Shown here piece after piece: positions 8,661-17,410 of a DNA stretch of 64,000 nt. Origin of the DNA: Pseudomonas sp. A-RE-19 (GTDB lineage Bacteria > Pseudomonadota > Gammaproteobacteria > Pseudomonadales > Pseudomonadaceae); NCBI RefSeq assembly GCF_019956555.1, contig NZ_JAHBDQ010000033.1, forward strand, positions 62,001 to 126,000. Direction: 5' to 3'. A model generated the notes under the pieces. The model did not search any database and was not told where the DNA came from. It saw only the letters and a program-made list of their open reading frames with translations. How positions within the stretch are numbered: position 1 is the stretch's first letter; each line of letters starts with the position of its first letter. Made by a program: the position numbers and the translations under genes.

Positions 8661-10067
8661 ATGGATTCGAACATGTTCAAACCTACTGTCGGCCCGATTA
8701 TTGGCCACACCACAACTAACCATGCCCGTATTTTCTTGCGCGGTGAATCGCAGAACGATGCCTTGGTATTTGCAGGCATCCGTTATCGACGCACCGGTGA
8801 GGAATACTGGTCCAAAGGCGCATTTGCAAAACTGACCGTCTTGCGTGACATGTCTGATGTGATTGCGCTCAACAACCTGACAACCGATACCGACTATGAA
8901 TATCAGGCCGGCTGGTTCAGCCCCATGAACCCGGTGCATACCGTCGAGTCGGTTCAGGAGCTGCCGCTGCAATGGCCGCGCGAGATCTACCGCTTTCGCA
9001 CGCAGTCCAGCAAAACCACCAAACCGCGGGCCTATGTCGTCGGTTCATGTCGTTACCTGCGCATGACCGCCGGCATTGCCTCGGCCCCGCACCTGGGCGA
9101 CCGGATTTTTGCCTCGATCACCAGCCTGGCGGAAAGTGCCGAACCGCCTGTCAGCGCCATGCTGATGACTGGCGACCAAATATACGTCGATGACTTGAAC
9201 CTCGTGGCCCCCGACCGGGAATACAAAGACATTCTCAGCAAATATCGCACGGCTTTTTCACAGCCACATATTTCGACGTTAATGTCCGGCATGCCCACTT
9301 ACATGATCCTCGACGATCATGAAATTGAAGACAACTGGCCGGCCAATGAAAGTAAAGCCGATGCTTACTTATACAAAAATGCCATGGCGGCGTATGAGTT
9401 ATATCAAGCCAGCCACAGCCCCGCGCATGAGCTGCTTGCCAACGGACAAATAAGCAGAAAACTGCAACAGTATTGGTATCAGTTCTACGAAGGCGATATC
9501 GAGTGGTTTATCACCGACAGCCGAACCCGACGCAATCTAGCGGCCAGCGACCGGCGCATCCTCGATGAAGAGCAGGAACAGGCACTGTTCAAATGGCTGA
9601 TCAATAGCCCGGCCCGGGTCAAATTCGTGGTCACCAGCGTCATGTTCTACCCCGACCGCAAATTTAACGGCGATGACGCCTGGAAAGCCTTCCCGGAACA
9701 ACGACTACGGCTGCTGGAGACGATTCGTACGCACGGCATCAAGAACGTCTTCTTCATTTCCGGCGATGTCCACGGCTCGCTAACCAGTCGCCTGACTCAC
9801 AGCGAGGACCCGGATTTCGAAGTCCATACCCTCGTGTCTTCACCGCTGTGCAACAGCAAACTGCTGCCATACGCCAAGGCATCCACCTTCATCCTCGACC
9901 AGGCGCTGGCCCGAACAGCTGCGGGAGACTATCGGCATGAGCTGACCAGCGACGTGATCAGTCAGGACAACTTCGCGCATCTGGTCGTCGATGCCGAGCA
10001 AGTTCGCGTCAATTATCACGATCGGGATGGCCAGTTACTGCAGTCGATAAGCATCAAGTTGCGTTGA
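8661..10067 (+). CDS. PhoD-like metallophosphatase
   Basis: This 468-residue protein resembles the alkaline phosphatase D family of secreted or cytoplasmic Ca/Fe phosphodiesterases. Visible metal-site motifs in order are VVGSCRYLR (Cys ligand region, about residue 117), LMTGDQIYVDD (about 170), MILDDHEIEDNW (about 217) and FISGDVHGS (about 370). The N-terminal 100 residues look like the beta-sandwich (PhoD N) domain. No Sec or Tat signal is seen, which is unusual against classical PhoD with its twin-arginine leader. The ATG at 8661 and one at 8673 are both possible starts. It stands alone behind the aceF terminator. The substrate is unknown; I saw no clear Pho box upstream. Confidence 0.85.
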   Translation: MDSNMFKPTVGPIIGHTTTNHARIFLRGESQNDALVFAGIRYRRTGEEYWSKGAFAKLTVLRDMSDVIALNNLTTDTDYEYQAGWFSPMNPVHTVESVQELPLQWPREIYRFRTQSSKTTKPRAYVVGSCRYLRMTAGIASAPHLGDRIFASITSLAESAEPPVSAMLMTGDQIYVDDLNLVAPDREYKDILSKYRTAFSQPHISTLMSGMPTYMILDDHEIEDNWPANESKADAYLYKNAMAAYELYQASHSPAHELLANGQISRKLQQYWYQFYEGDIEWFITDSRTRRNLAASDRRILDEEQEQALFKWLINSPARVKFVVTSVMFYPDRKFNGDDAWKAFPEQRLRLLETIRTHGIKNVFFISGDVHGSLTSRLTHSEDPDFEVHTLVSSPLCNSKLLPYAKASTFILDQALARTAAGDYRHELTSDVISQDNFAHLVVDAEQVRVNYHDRDGQLLQSISIKLR

Positions 10068-10077
10068 TCCCGGAATA

Positions 10078-10116
10078 GATCGCAGCCTTGCAGGAGCTGC
10101 CGAAGGCGGCGATCTT
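10078..10116. repeat. Degenerate REP (family B)
   Basis: The sequence resembles the family B palindrome (GTAGGAGCTGCCGAAGGCTG) with flanking GATCGCAGCC and GATCTTTT. It is an imperfect hairpin just after the phosphatase gene and may act as its terminator. Confidence 0.65.
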
Positions 10117-10216
10117 TTCGGCCAGATACATTACTTCTGGCCCCTCGCTGGAGAAATCTTCTCGCCTGCCGACACATTCTTATAGCACTTGGCCTTCATG
10201 TCTCTTGTCAGTCGGT

Positions 10217-10232
10217 GTTGCAATGATGCAAC
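10217..10232. promoter_or_regulatory. 16-bp palindrome upstream of dipA
   Basis: GTTGCA-ATGA-TGCAAC is a perfect 6-bp dyad with a 4-base spacer, 73 bases before the dipA ATG. It looks like a dimeric regulator site. The half-site happens to equal the PutA hexamer found at 26.8-27.0 kb, but the inverted arrangement is different. The regulator is unknown. Confidence 0.4.
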
Positions 10233-10304
10233 CTTGCCGCAGACAACAGTAAAGAGGGCGAGAGCCCGGCGCGATCAGCATATTCGAAGCGAGTTTCCCT
10301 CCAT

Positions 10305-12998
10305 ATGAAGAGCCAACCCGATGCCGCCAGCCGTATGGTGGCCGAGGTAGTGACACAGTTGCCTGTGCCCTCGCGGCTCGGCATGCTGCGTTTCGAACGG
10401 CTGAATGAACCGAGCTGGGCGCTGCTGTTTCTCGATCCCAATTGCGAACGACAGTTTGGCCTGCCCGCCGTGGAGCTCTGTGCCCTGGTCGGCTCGCCCT
10501 ATGCCAGCCTGATGGAGCCCGAAGCGCGCTATCAACTGCACGACACGATCCAGCAGCAACTCACCGATAGCCCGCATTACCTGATCCGCTACACCTTGCA
10601 CACCGCCGCAGGCGTCCTGAGCCTGCTGGAACTGGGCGAAGCGTACAAACAACACAATCGACACCTGCTGCGCGGCTACCTGATGGTGGTGGACGGTCTG
10701 TTCGATGGCGAACCGCTGCTGCCGGCGCTGGATCTGGAAACCCAGAACTCACGCCTGCAAATCGCCCTGGAACTCAATCAACGCGCCCAGCAGGAACAGC
10801 TGCAGCACCTGGACCGGGTGCGCGCACAACAAGATCTGATCCTGCTGCTGACCCGCCAGCGCTACAGCAGCAACAATTCCCTGCAAGAAGCCGCCGAACT
10901 GATCACCCGCAGCGCCTGCGATATCTATGAAGTCGACTGTGCCAGCCTGTGGAACCTCGATGGCTCGCTACTGACGCCGATCTCCGCCTATCACCGCGTC
11001 ACCCGGGCTCACCGACTGCCGGAGCCGATCGACGCCAGCGGTTTTCCCGATTACCTCGACGCCTTGCACACCGGGCGCGCCATCGACGCCCACAACGCCA
11101 TGCGCGACCCGCGCACCCGGGAAATAGCCGAGAGCCTGCGCCCGCGCGACGTCAACGCCATGCTCGACGCCAGCATCCGCGTCGACGGCCAAGTGGTCGG
11201 CGTGCTCTGCCTGGAACAGATCGGTGCGACCCGCGCCTGGCAGTCGGACGAAATCGCCTTTGCCGGCGAACTGGCGGATCAGTTCGCCCAGGTCATCAAC
11301 AACCACAACCGCCGCACCGCCACCAGCGCCCTGCACCTGTTCCAGCGTGCGGTGGAGCAAAGCGCCAACGCCTTTCTGCTGGTCAATTGCGACGGCGTGG
11401 TGGAGTACGTCAACCCTAGCTTTACCGCGATCACCCAGTACACCACCGAGGAAGTCCACGGCCAGCGGCTGTCGGAACTGCCGGCGCTGGAAAACCTCAG
11501 CGAACTGCTGTTCGACGCGCCGTCGGCACTGGCCAAGAGCAACAGTTGGCAAGGCGAGTTCAAGAGCCGACGCAAAAACCTCGAACCCTACTGGGGCCAG
11601 CTGTCGATTTCCAAGGTCTACGGCGACAACCGTGAGCTGACGCACTACATCGGCATCTACGAAGACATAACCCAGACCAAGCTCGCCCAGCAGCGCATCG
11701 AGCGCCTGGCCTACACCGACAACCTGACCAACCTCGGCAACCGCCCGGCGTTCATCCGCAACCTCGACGAACGCTTCGCCCGCGACAGCGATACGCCGAT
11801 CAGCCTGCTGCTGGTGGACATCGACAACTTCAAGCGGATCAACGACAGCCTCGGCCACCAGACCGGCGACAAACTGCTGATCAGCCTGGCGCGACGCTTG
11901 CGCAACAGCCTGAGCCCGAGCGGCAGTCTGGCGCGCTTCGCCAGTAACGAATTCGCGGTGCTGCTGGACGACACTGACCTCTCGGCCGGCCAGCAGGTTG
12001 CCAACCAATTGCTGGCAACCCTCGACAAGCCGATGTTCGTCGACAATCAGCTGATCAGCGTCACCGGCTCCGTGGGCCTGGCCTGCGCGCCGCTGCATGG
12101 TCGCGACCCGCAGACGCTGATGCGCAACGCCGGCCTGGCGCTGCACAAGGCCAAGGCCAACGGCAAACACCAGGTGCAAGTCTTCACTGAAGCGCTGAAT
12201 GCCGAGGCCAGCTACAAACTGTTCGTCGAAAACAACCTGCGCCGCGCCCTGACCCAGAACGAGCTGGACGTGTTCTACCAGCCCAAGCTGTGCCTGCGCA
12301 GCGGTCGCTTGCTGGGCATGGAAGCGCTGCTGCGCTGGAACCATCCGGAAAAAGGCATGATCCGCCCGGATCAGTTCATCAGCGTTGCCGAAGAAACCGG
12401 GCTGATCATCCCGATCGGCAAATGGATCGCCCGCCAGGCCTGCCGCATGAGCAAAGACCTGACCGCCGCCGGCCTGGGCAACCTGCAGGTGGCGATCAAC
12501 CTGTCGCCCAAGCAGTTCTCCGACCCGGACCTGGTGGCGTCCATCGCCAACATCCTCAAGGAAGAAGAGCTGCCGGCCAACCTGCTGGAGCTGGAGCTGA
12601 CCGAAGGCCTGCTGCTGGAAGCCACCGAAGACACCCACTTGCAGCTCGACCAGCTCAAGCGTCTGGGCCTGACCCTGGCGATGGACGACTTCGGCACCGG
12701 TTACTCGTCGCTCAGTTACTTGAAAAAATTCCCGATCGACATCATCAAGATCGATCGAAGCTTCATCCACGAAATCCCGGATAACCAGGACGACATGGAA
12801 ATCACCTCCGCAGTGATCGCCATGGCCCACAACCTGAAACTCAAGGTCGTGGCTGAAGGCATCGAGACGGCCGAGCAGCTTGCGTTCTTACGGCGCCATC
12901 GCTGCGACGTCGGCCAGGGCTACCTGTTCGACCGACCGATCCCGGGTGCAGAGCTGATCGAAAAGCTCAAACGCTACCCGCGCGGCCCAATCGCCTGA
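10305..12998 (+). CDS. dipA: c-di-GMP phosphodiesterase DipA (GAF-PAS-degenerate GGDEF-EAL)
   Basis: The 897-residue protein has an N-terminal PAS-like segment (1-130), a GAF region (about 170-330), a PAS domain (about 345-460), a GGDEF-like domain (about 465-625) and a C-terminal EAL domain (about 640-890). The GGDEF active-site motif is replaced by ASNEF (RFASNEFAVLL), so cyclase activity is unlikely. The EAL domain keeps MEALLRW, the DDFGTGYSSL loop and the glutamate in AEGIE. This fits DipA (PA5017), the phosphodiesterase needed for biofilm dispersion, which sits at the same place next to aceF and msrA. The start has a poor ribosome binding site, but no better in-frame start is seen. Confidence 0.92.
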   Translation: MKSQPDAASRMVAEVVTQLPVPSRLGMLRFERLNEPSWALLFLDPNCERQFGLPAVELCALVGSPYASLMEPEARYQLHDTIQQQLTDSPHYLIRYTLHTAAGVLSLLELGEAYKQHNRHLLRGYLMVVDGLFDGEPLLPALDLETQNSRLQIALELNQRAQQEQLQHLDRVRAQQDLILLLTRQRYSSNNSLQEAAELITRSACDIYEVDCASLWNLDGSLLTPISAYHRVTRAHRLPEPIDASGFPDYLDALHTGRAIDAHNAMRDPRTREIAESLRPRDVNAMLDASIRVDGQVVGVLCLEQIGATRAWQSDEIAFAGELADQFAQVINNHNRRTATSALHLFQRAVEQSANAFLLVNCDGVVEYVNPSFTAITQYTTEEVHGQRLSELPALENLSELLFDAPSALAKSNSWQGEFKSRRKNLEPYWGQLSISKVYGDNRELTHYIGIYEDITQTKLAQQRIERLAYTDNLTNLGNRPAFIRNLDERFARDSDTPISLLLVDIDNFKRINDSLGHQTGDKLLISLARRLRNSLSPSGSLARFASNEFAVLLDDTDLSAGQQVANQLLATLDKPMFVDNQLISVTGSVGLACAPLHGRDPQTLMRNAGLALHKAKANGKHQVQVFTEALNAEASYKLFVENNLRRALTQNELDVFYQPKLCLRSGRLLGMEALLRWNHPEKGMIRPDQFISVAEETGLIIPIGKWIARQACRMSKDLTAAGLGNLQVAINLSPKQFSDPDLVASIANILKEEELPANLLELELTEGLLLEATEDTHLQLDQLKRLGLTLAMDDFGTGYSSLSYLKKFPIDIIKIDRSFIHEIPDNQDDMEITSAVIAMAHNLKLKVVAEGIETAEQLAFLRRHRCDVGQGYLFDRPIPGAELIEKLKRYPRGPIA

Positions 12999-13010
12999 GC
13001 ACACCGCAAT

Positions 13011-13106
13011 CCCTGTGGGAGCGAGCCTGCTCGCGATAGCGATCTATCAGTGACGTGGATTCTGACTGACACACCGCTATCGCGAGCAGGCTCGCTCCCA
13101 CAGGGG
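13011..13106. repeat. REP inverted pair (family A)
   Basis: Two family A copies point head to head with a unique spacer of about 40 bases. They lie between dipA and msrA. Confidence 0.92.
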
Positions 13107-13182
13107 TAGTGCGTAACTGACCGGCATTAGGCACACTGGCAGTCTGTTTATTTACATCTCAACCTGACTGAGAGGACTGATC

Positions 13183-13830
13183 ATGGTTCTGCGCTCGGAA
13201 ATTCTGGTGAACAAAAACGTGCTCCCCACTAAAGAACAAGCTCTGCCTGGCCGCGAAACCCCAATGACCGTGCCGGAAAAGCACTTCGTTCATGACGCGC
13301 CGTTGCTGGGCCCGTTCGCGATGGACGTGGATTTCGCGATCTTTGGCCTGGGCTGTTTCTGGGGCGCGGAGCGCAAGTTCTGGCAGCGCGAAGGCGTGGT
13401 CAGTACGGCGGTGGGTTACGCCGGCGGCTTTACGCCAAACCCGACGTATGAAGAAGTCTGCTCGGGCCTGACCGGCCACAGCGAAGTGGTACTGGTGGTC
13501 TACGAGCCGGCAAAAGTCAGCTACGAACAGTTGCTGAAGATGTTCTGGGAACTGCACAACCCGACCCAGGGCATGCGCCAGGGCAACGACATCGGCACCC
13601 AGTACCGCTCGGTGATCTATGCCACCAACCCGGCGCAACTGGCTGCGGCCAAGCACAGCGAGCAAGTATTCCAGGCCGAGCTGACCAAGGCTGGCAAAGG
13701 CACCATCACCACCGAAATCGAAGAAGCGCCGACGTTCTACTTCGCCGAGGCGTATCACCAGCAGTACCTGGCGAAAAACCCTGAAGGGTATTGCGGGATT
13801 GGCGGTACAGGCGTGACTTGCCCGATCTGA
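13183..13830 (+). CDS. msrA: Peptide-methionine (S)-S-oxide reductase MsrA
   Basis: MsrA repairs oxidised methionine by reducing the S-epimer of methionine sulfoxide with thioredoxin as donor. The catalytic motif GCFWGAER starts at residue 57 (Cys58), followed by the usual GYAGG, GLTGHSEVV and GTQYRS motifs. Of 215 residues, the first 50 form the extension seen in the longer proteobacterial MsrA type. AGAGGA precedes the ATG. The position next to dipA matches PA5018. A thioredoxin gene (trxC) lies 31 kb away in this window. Confidence 0.97.
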   Translation: MVLRSEILVNKNVLPTKEQALPGRETPMTVPEKHFVHDAPLLGPFAMDVDFAIFGLGCFWGAERKFWQREGVVSTAVGYAGGFTPNPTYEEVCSGLTGHSEVVLVVYEPAKVSYEQLLKMFWELHNPTQGMRQGNDIGTQYRSVIYATNPAQLAAAKHSEQVFQAELTKAGKGTITTEIEEAPTFYFAEAYHQQYLAKNPEGYCGIGGTGVTCPI

Positions 13831-13842
13831 CGCCATAAAGCA

Positions 13843-13917
13843 AAAGATCGCAGCCTTCGGCAGCTCCTACACGGTTTTGCATTCACCCTGTAGGAGCTGC
13901 CGAAGGCTGCGATCTTT
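13843..13917. repeat. REP inverted pair (family B) between convergent msrA and rlmJ
   Basis: AAAGATCGCAGCCTTCGGCA and its inverse TGCCGAAGGCTGCGATCTTT flank a short spacer. The arms end in A- and T-runs, so the structure can serve as a terminator in both directions for the convergent genes. Confidence 0.9.
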
Positions 13918-13939
13918 TGATCTTGCTTGGCGACTCGCC

Positions 13940-14776
13940 TTATTCGGCAATCAACCAATCCATCTGCCACCCACCCTGAGTCTGACCAAGCTTCTTGGAC
14001 AACCACGGCAGCAACTCACGCAATTCCTCTTCCAGCCCCCAAGGCGGATTGGCAATCGCCAACCCCGAGCCATTCAGGCTATTGGGCGTATCCAGCGGAT
14101 GCACCAACAACTCCACCCGCAACAACTTCGGCGCGCCCGTGCCGGCCAAGTCCTGATAGAACCGCCGCAACATGCGCTGATCCTTCACCGGGTACCAGAT
14201 CGCCGCCACCGTCTGCCGCATCCGGCCAATCGCTTCTTTCAACGACGCCGCACAACGCTGCATCTCATCGAGCTGCTCGAACGGCGGATCAATCAACATC
14301 ACCGCCCGCTTCTCCTGCACCGGCAACATCGCCCGCGGCACATGCCAGCCTTCGCCCAAGTGAACCTTCACCCGACGATCACCGGCCATGTTGTCCTTGA
14401 GCAGCAAGCCGTCTTCGGGGTGCTTCTCATTGAGCATCACCCGATCCTGCGGCCGCGTCAGCCGCCGCGCCAGCTCCGGCGACCCCGGGTAATAGCGCAA
14501 CTGGCCATCCGGGTTCATGTCGTGCAGCACCTTCATGTAATCGGCGGTCAACGCCGGCAAATCCGGCTGATCCCACAACCGCGCGATGCCTTCCAGGTAC
14601 TCACCGGTACGACTGGCCTGATCGCCCTGCAGGTCATACAGACCAATACCGGCGTGCGTATCGAGATAGGCAAACGGCTGCTCCTTGCGCGACATCAGGG
14701 CGATGATGCGGGTCAAAGTCAGGTGTTTGAACACATCGGCGTGATTGCCGGCATGGAAGGCGTGACGATAATTCAT
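13940..14776 (-). CDS. rlmJ: 23S rRNA (adenine(2030)-N6)-methyltransferase RlmJ
   Basis: RlmJ methylates A2030 of 23S rRNA. The 278-residue sequence begins MNYRHAFHAGNHADVFKHLT, the conserved start of the YhiR/RlmJ family, and carries the SAM-site LDTHAGIGLYDL and the catalytic DPPF (MLIDPPFEQ, about residue 165). The ATG at 14774-14776 has a purine-rich AGGAG upstream. In P. aeruginosa this is PA5019, followed directly by the acyl-CoA dehydrogenase PA5020. Here about 16.5 kb of other genes lie between them. Confidence 0.95.
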   Translation of the reverse strand: MNYRHAFHAGNHADVFKHLTLTRIIALMSRKEQPFAYLDTHAGIGLYDLQGDQASRTGEYLEGIARLWDQPDLPALTADYMKVLHDMNPDGQLRYYPGSPELARRLTRPQDRVMLNEKHPEDGLLLKDNMAGDRRVKVHLGEGWHVPRAMLPVQEKRAVMLIDPPFEQLDEMQRCAASLKEAIGRMRQTVAAIWYPVKDQRMLRRFYQDLAGTGAPKLLRVELLVHPLDTPNSLNGSGLAIANPPWGLEEELRELLPWLSKKLGQTQGGWQMDWLIAE

Positions 14777-14900
14777 GATTGCTCCTGCGAAGGCCGGGAA
14801 GTTTACCTTGTACGGCGCCGAACGTCAGGGCCTCACAGCCGAGCGGACAATCTGCCCGGCAATCACCCCAACACAAGAGCAAGGGGGTGATCCCAACCCC

Positions 14901-14931
14901 CTGTAGGAGCTGCCGAAGGCTGCGATCTTTT
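14901..14931. repeat. Single REP (family B)
   Basis: One copy of TGTAGGAGCTGCCGAAGGCT followed by GCGATCTTTTGATC stands upstream of rlmJ, with no inverted partner. It is directly followed by a family C palindrome. Confidence 0.85.
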
Positions 14932-14937
14932 GATCTT

Positions 14938-14976
14938 GCTTTTGTGGCGAGGGAGCAAGCTCTCTCGCCACAAAAG
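14938..14976. repeat. REP palindrome (family C)
   Basis: TTTTGTGGCGAGGGAGC paired with GCTCTCTCGCCACAAAA forms a long hairpin. This is the third REP family of the window (GTGGCGAGGGAGC core), common in P. fluorescens genomes. It lies at the 3' end of the DUF6124-like gene. Confidence 0.85.
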
Positions 14977-14986
14977 CCACTCGGCG

Positions 14987-15310
14987 CTAGTCCGAAGGCC
15001 GAGCCCGCAACCGCCGCCCAATCACATCCAACACATCACACCCATCCCGCAACGGAATGGCACACAGCAACGCAAAATCACTAAGAATGAACGACTCGCA
15101 CTCGACCGAACCACGCATGGACATGTTTTCCAGCACCTGAGTGACGGCGCGAATTCGATAGTTGGCAGCGTCGTATAAAACATCGAGCGGCGCGTGGGTA
15201 TCGACGAACAGCGTGGGCATGTCGGTGCAGTTGCCGGTGAGGGCCATGAAGCGGTTTTGGGGGTGGGGGATTGGTTTTTCGTAGGGTGGATCGGGGTGAA
15301 GATTTTTCAT
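14987..15310 (-). CDS. Small DUF6124/DUF3077-type protein
   Basis: The 107-residue reading starting MKNLHPDPPYEKP resembles the small, Pseudomonas-restricted DUF6124/DUF3077 proteins, which start with a K-x-x-P-D-P-P motif and have a short helical hairpin. The function is unknown. The start at 15310 was chosen over an upstream in-frame ATG at 15346 because of the conserved N-terminus and a GGA eight bases before the ATG. The C-terminal part (SFILSDFALLCAIPLRDGCD) is hydrophobic. It is a single gene beside the secretion island. Confidence 0.65.
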   Translation of the reverse strand: MKNLHPDPPYEKPIPHPQNRFMALTGNCTDMPTLFVDTHAPLDVLYDAANYRIRAVTQVLENMSMRGSVECESFILSDFALLCAIPLRDGCDVLDVIGRRLRARPSD

Positions 15311-15583
15311 TTTCAAGTTCCAAAGGCAGTAAATGGGGACTGCCATCAGCCTTCCTACAGACTGGGGTGGCAGCTATGCGCGGGGTAGGAATATCGAGGC
15401 CTTTGGAAAACTCGACCACGCCGAAGCGTGCCCGCGCACAACCGCCGCAACTGATCTTACGGACGCACGTTAACGGCCGCAAACCACGCTTCGACGCCAA
15501 TACATTTCCAACGACTTTGAAGGGTTCCTACACCCCGCCACTGAATTTTCAGTGACTGCAAAAGACTATCGATGGAAAACATT
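15311..15583. other. Gene-free stretch at the island edge
   Basis: Short open frames exist here on both strands, but none shows a recognisable protein or a good ribosome binding site. I see no repeat. It marks the shift from GC-rich core DNA to the AT-rich tail of the secretion island. Confidence 0.4.
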
Positions 15584-15970
15584 TCACACCAGTTCATGGA
15601 AACCGATACGAGTTGAAGGAAACTTCCGACGGGCTTGCCCGGAAATTTCGCTACCCTTGACATCGTGCATGGTCAACTCGACTAGCCAATCTTTCAGCGA
15701 TATGACGAACCAAAGTTCGCCTGATTTCCATGCATGCCAGTAGCAGTAGTAACAGCTCAACTCCTTGAGCAAATAATCTCGCAATACAAGTTCTTCTTTC
15801 CGCTGGCTAAGTAGAATATTGAGCTCGTGTTGCACCACCAATAGATCCTCAGTATCGAAGTCAGCTAAAAAAGCATCAATCACCTGCTCAGCTGTGGCAT
15901 GTTCGACAGTCCAATCTTGATGAAAATAGGCTCCAAAAAAATCGTGCAACTCAGGAAACTCTTTACTCAT
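15584..15970 (-). CDS. Immunity-like protein, CdiI_2 type (contact-dependent inhibition)
   Basis: This 128-residue protein starts MSKEFPELHDFFGAYFHQDW, which fits the N-terminus of the CdiI_2 family of immunity proteins (FPEL..FFGAYFHQDW). These bind and neutralise toxin domains delivered by CDI or T6SS. AGGAG lies just before the ATG. No toxin gene lies directly upstream; the nearest gene is the 138-residue protein at 16154-16570, so this looks like an orphan immunity gene. Base composition is AT-rich compared with the core genes. The family call is from memory of the motif. Confidence 0.7.
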   Translation of the reverse strand: MSKEFPELHDFFGAYFHQDWTVEHATAEQVIDAFLADFDTEDLLVVQHELNILLSQRKEELVLRDYLLKELSCYYCYWHAWKSGELWFVISLKDWLVELTMHDVKGSEISGQARRKFPSTRIGFHELV

Positions 15971-16153
15971 ATCTCCTGAATCTCGCGAGAAAATTGGATA
16001 GCCTTATGTAGGTTCCTGACACCCACCCTGGAATTCCGTCCTCTTAAAAGTAAGTGCCAACGAAAAGCCGAGAAAAATATTTACTTATTACCGATAAGAA
16101 TCGCAAATATTACAGTCAAGTATTACATTTATCTCTAGCTTAAGCACTAGCCA

Positions 16154-16570
16154 TCACCAAGTTGAAAAGTCCTCCTGACTCGCTTCATACAGATCATCAA
16201 CCCACGCTTCGGATAACTTGAGGTACACATCTTCAAAAAACGCCCTTGGATTTTGCATGTCATCCCACCCAGGAGGAAGCAAGGAATGAGACATCGGATC
16301 ATGTTCCAAAATTTCGGAAAAGACACTCGAATCACCATCAAGAGCCTCTCCCAACACAAAGAACAAAACAAACTTGTGCCGATAACTCAACGCAGCGAAG
16401 CGCTTTACAATAAACCGAGATATTAAAAATTCTCTATCTGAAGGACAGTCAGGATCGTACGCCGACAATTCAACCCCAAGACTCTCCTCTCGATCATATA
16501 TATCGAACCCACCGAGAAAGTGCTCCAAACATGGATTATATGGAACATTCAGATACGGATGCATCAGCAT
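16154..16570 (-). CDS. Hypothetical acidic protein, probable immunity protein of an orphan toxin pair
   Basis: I do not recognise a named family. The 138 residues are acidic and soluble, with no signal or membrane segment (MLMHPYLNVPYNPCLEHFLG start). Its ATG overlaps the stop of the upstream gene as TAATG, so the two are translationally coupled. That layout, and the position in the AT-rich tail behind rhs, are what toxin/immunity pairs look like. Small acidic size also fits an immunity protein. No database support is claimed. Confidence 0.55.
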   Translation of the reverse strand: MLMHPYLNVPYNPCLEHFLGGFDIYDREESLGVELSAYDPDCPSDREFLISRFIVKRFAALSYRHKFVLFFVLGEALDGDSSVFSEILEHDPMSHSLLPPGWDDMQNPRAFFEDVYLKLSEAWVDDLYEASQEDFSTW

Positions 16571-17001
16571 TAAATTTTCTCTATTGGATAAAGCGCTATA
16601 GGCTGCAATGTCTCAAAGTCGAATTTCATCTCAAAGGCATTCATCTGAGGAATGAAACGCGGATTGGTTGGATCTAAAGGATTAGGCTCATATCCCTGAC
16701 CTACATTTTCAGCCTCCATTCTTACTAGCAAATTTCCTTTACTATCCTCTCCAGTAAAACGAGACATTTTTCTAGTCTCCCTTGTCATCGCTTCATTATA
16801 TGCATTCAACTGCGCCCTATAACTTATAAATTTAGAGCTTGGAACGCCTCTCCACTTTTTGCTTTCACCATGAAGTTCGCACTGAGTGGGTTGCTGCTGA
16901 ACAGCAGAACTCGAATTTTCCGCTCCATTCGTATCCGCAATTCGCACTTCAGCATCCTTTTTATATCTACTAAAAATACCCCTAAGAAATTCACCTATCA
17001 A
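16570..17001 (-). CDS. Hypothetical protein, possible displaced toxin domain
   Basis: The 143 residues (IGEFLRGIFSRYKKDAEVRI start) match no family I can name. A TTG at 17001 was chosen because AAGGAG lies six bases upstream; an in-frame GTG at 17025 would add eight residues but would contain the ribosome binding site. The sequence has no signal peptide and no hydrophobic helix. The middle (YRAQLNAYNEAMTRETRKMS) is basic and helical, while the end is rich in Pro and Asn. The size, and the coupled downstream partner, resemble a toxin tip cut off from an Rhs or similar carrier. Confidence 0.5.
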   Translation of the reverse strand: MIGEFLRGIFSRYKKDAEVRIADTNGAENSSSAVQQQPTQCELHGESKKWRGVPSSKFISYRAQLNAYNEAMTRETRKMSRFTGEDSKGNLLVRMEAENVGQGYEPNPLDPTNPRFIPQMNAFEMKFDFETLQPIALYPIEKI

Positions 17002-17092
17002 AATAATCTCCTTTTTTTCATGCACTTCATCTCCGCAACCGACATCTGCCCCACAAATCGAACAAAGGAGACCGATTTATTTTTCTTATTCT

Positions 17093-17410
17093 TCAATCAC
17101 ACTTTTCAACAGTGTATCCGCTCGCTACCACCGTCAAAACAATGTTGCATTCGCGAGCACAAGTGAAGCAGTAGTTTAGCCCAGCTTCCGAAGAATCAAT
17201 CAAAACTAACTCCTTCGACAACGGCGTCTCATCCATCACAAACATCTCTGACACCTCCGCACCTATTGCTCCAACAGACTTGAAGCCTAAAACATTCTCA
17301 AAAATAATTACCCAACGCTCCTCCTGCCAATCAAGAAATTCTATAAAAACGCGTTCGCGCTCACACGTCATCTTTTCAATAGTGCCGTCTGAAACTGGAA
17401 ATTCTGTCAT
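17093..17410 (-). CDS. Probable immunity protein to the Rhs toxin tip
   Basis: This 105-residue protein (MTEFPVSDGTIEKMTCERER) has no family I can name. Its ATG overlaps the rhs stop codon as ATGA, so it is made together with the toxin. In Rhs systems the gene directly after the toxin tip encodes the cognate immunity protein, and the size and acidic character fit. It has no signal peptide, so the toxin probably acts in the cytosol. Base composition is AT-rich like that of the toxin tip. Confidence 0.75.
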   Translation of the reverse strand: MTEFPVSDGTIEKMTCERERVFIEFLDWQEERWVIIFENVLGFKSVGAIGAEVSEMFVMDETPLSKELVLIDSSEAGLNYCFTCARECNIVLTVVASGYTVEKCD

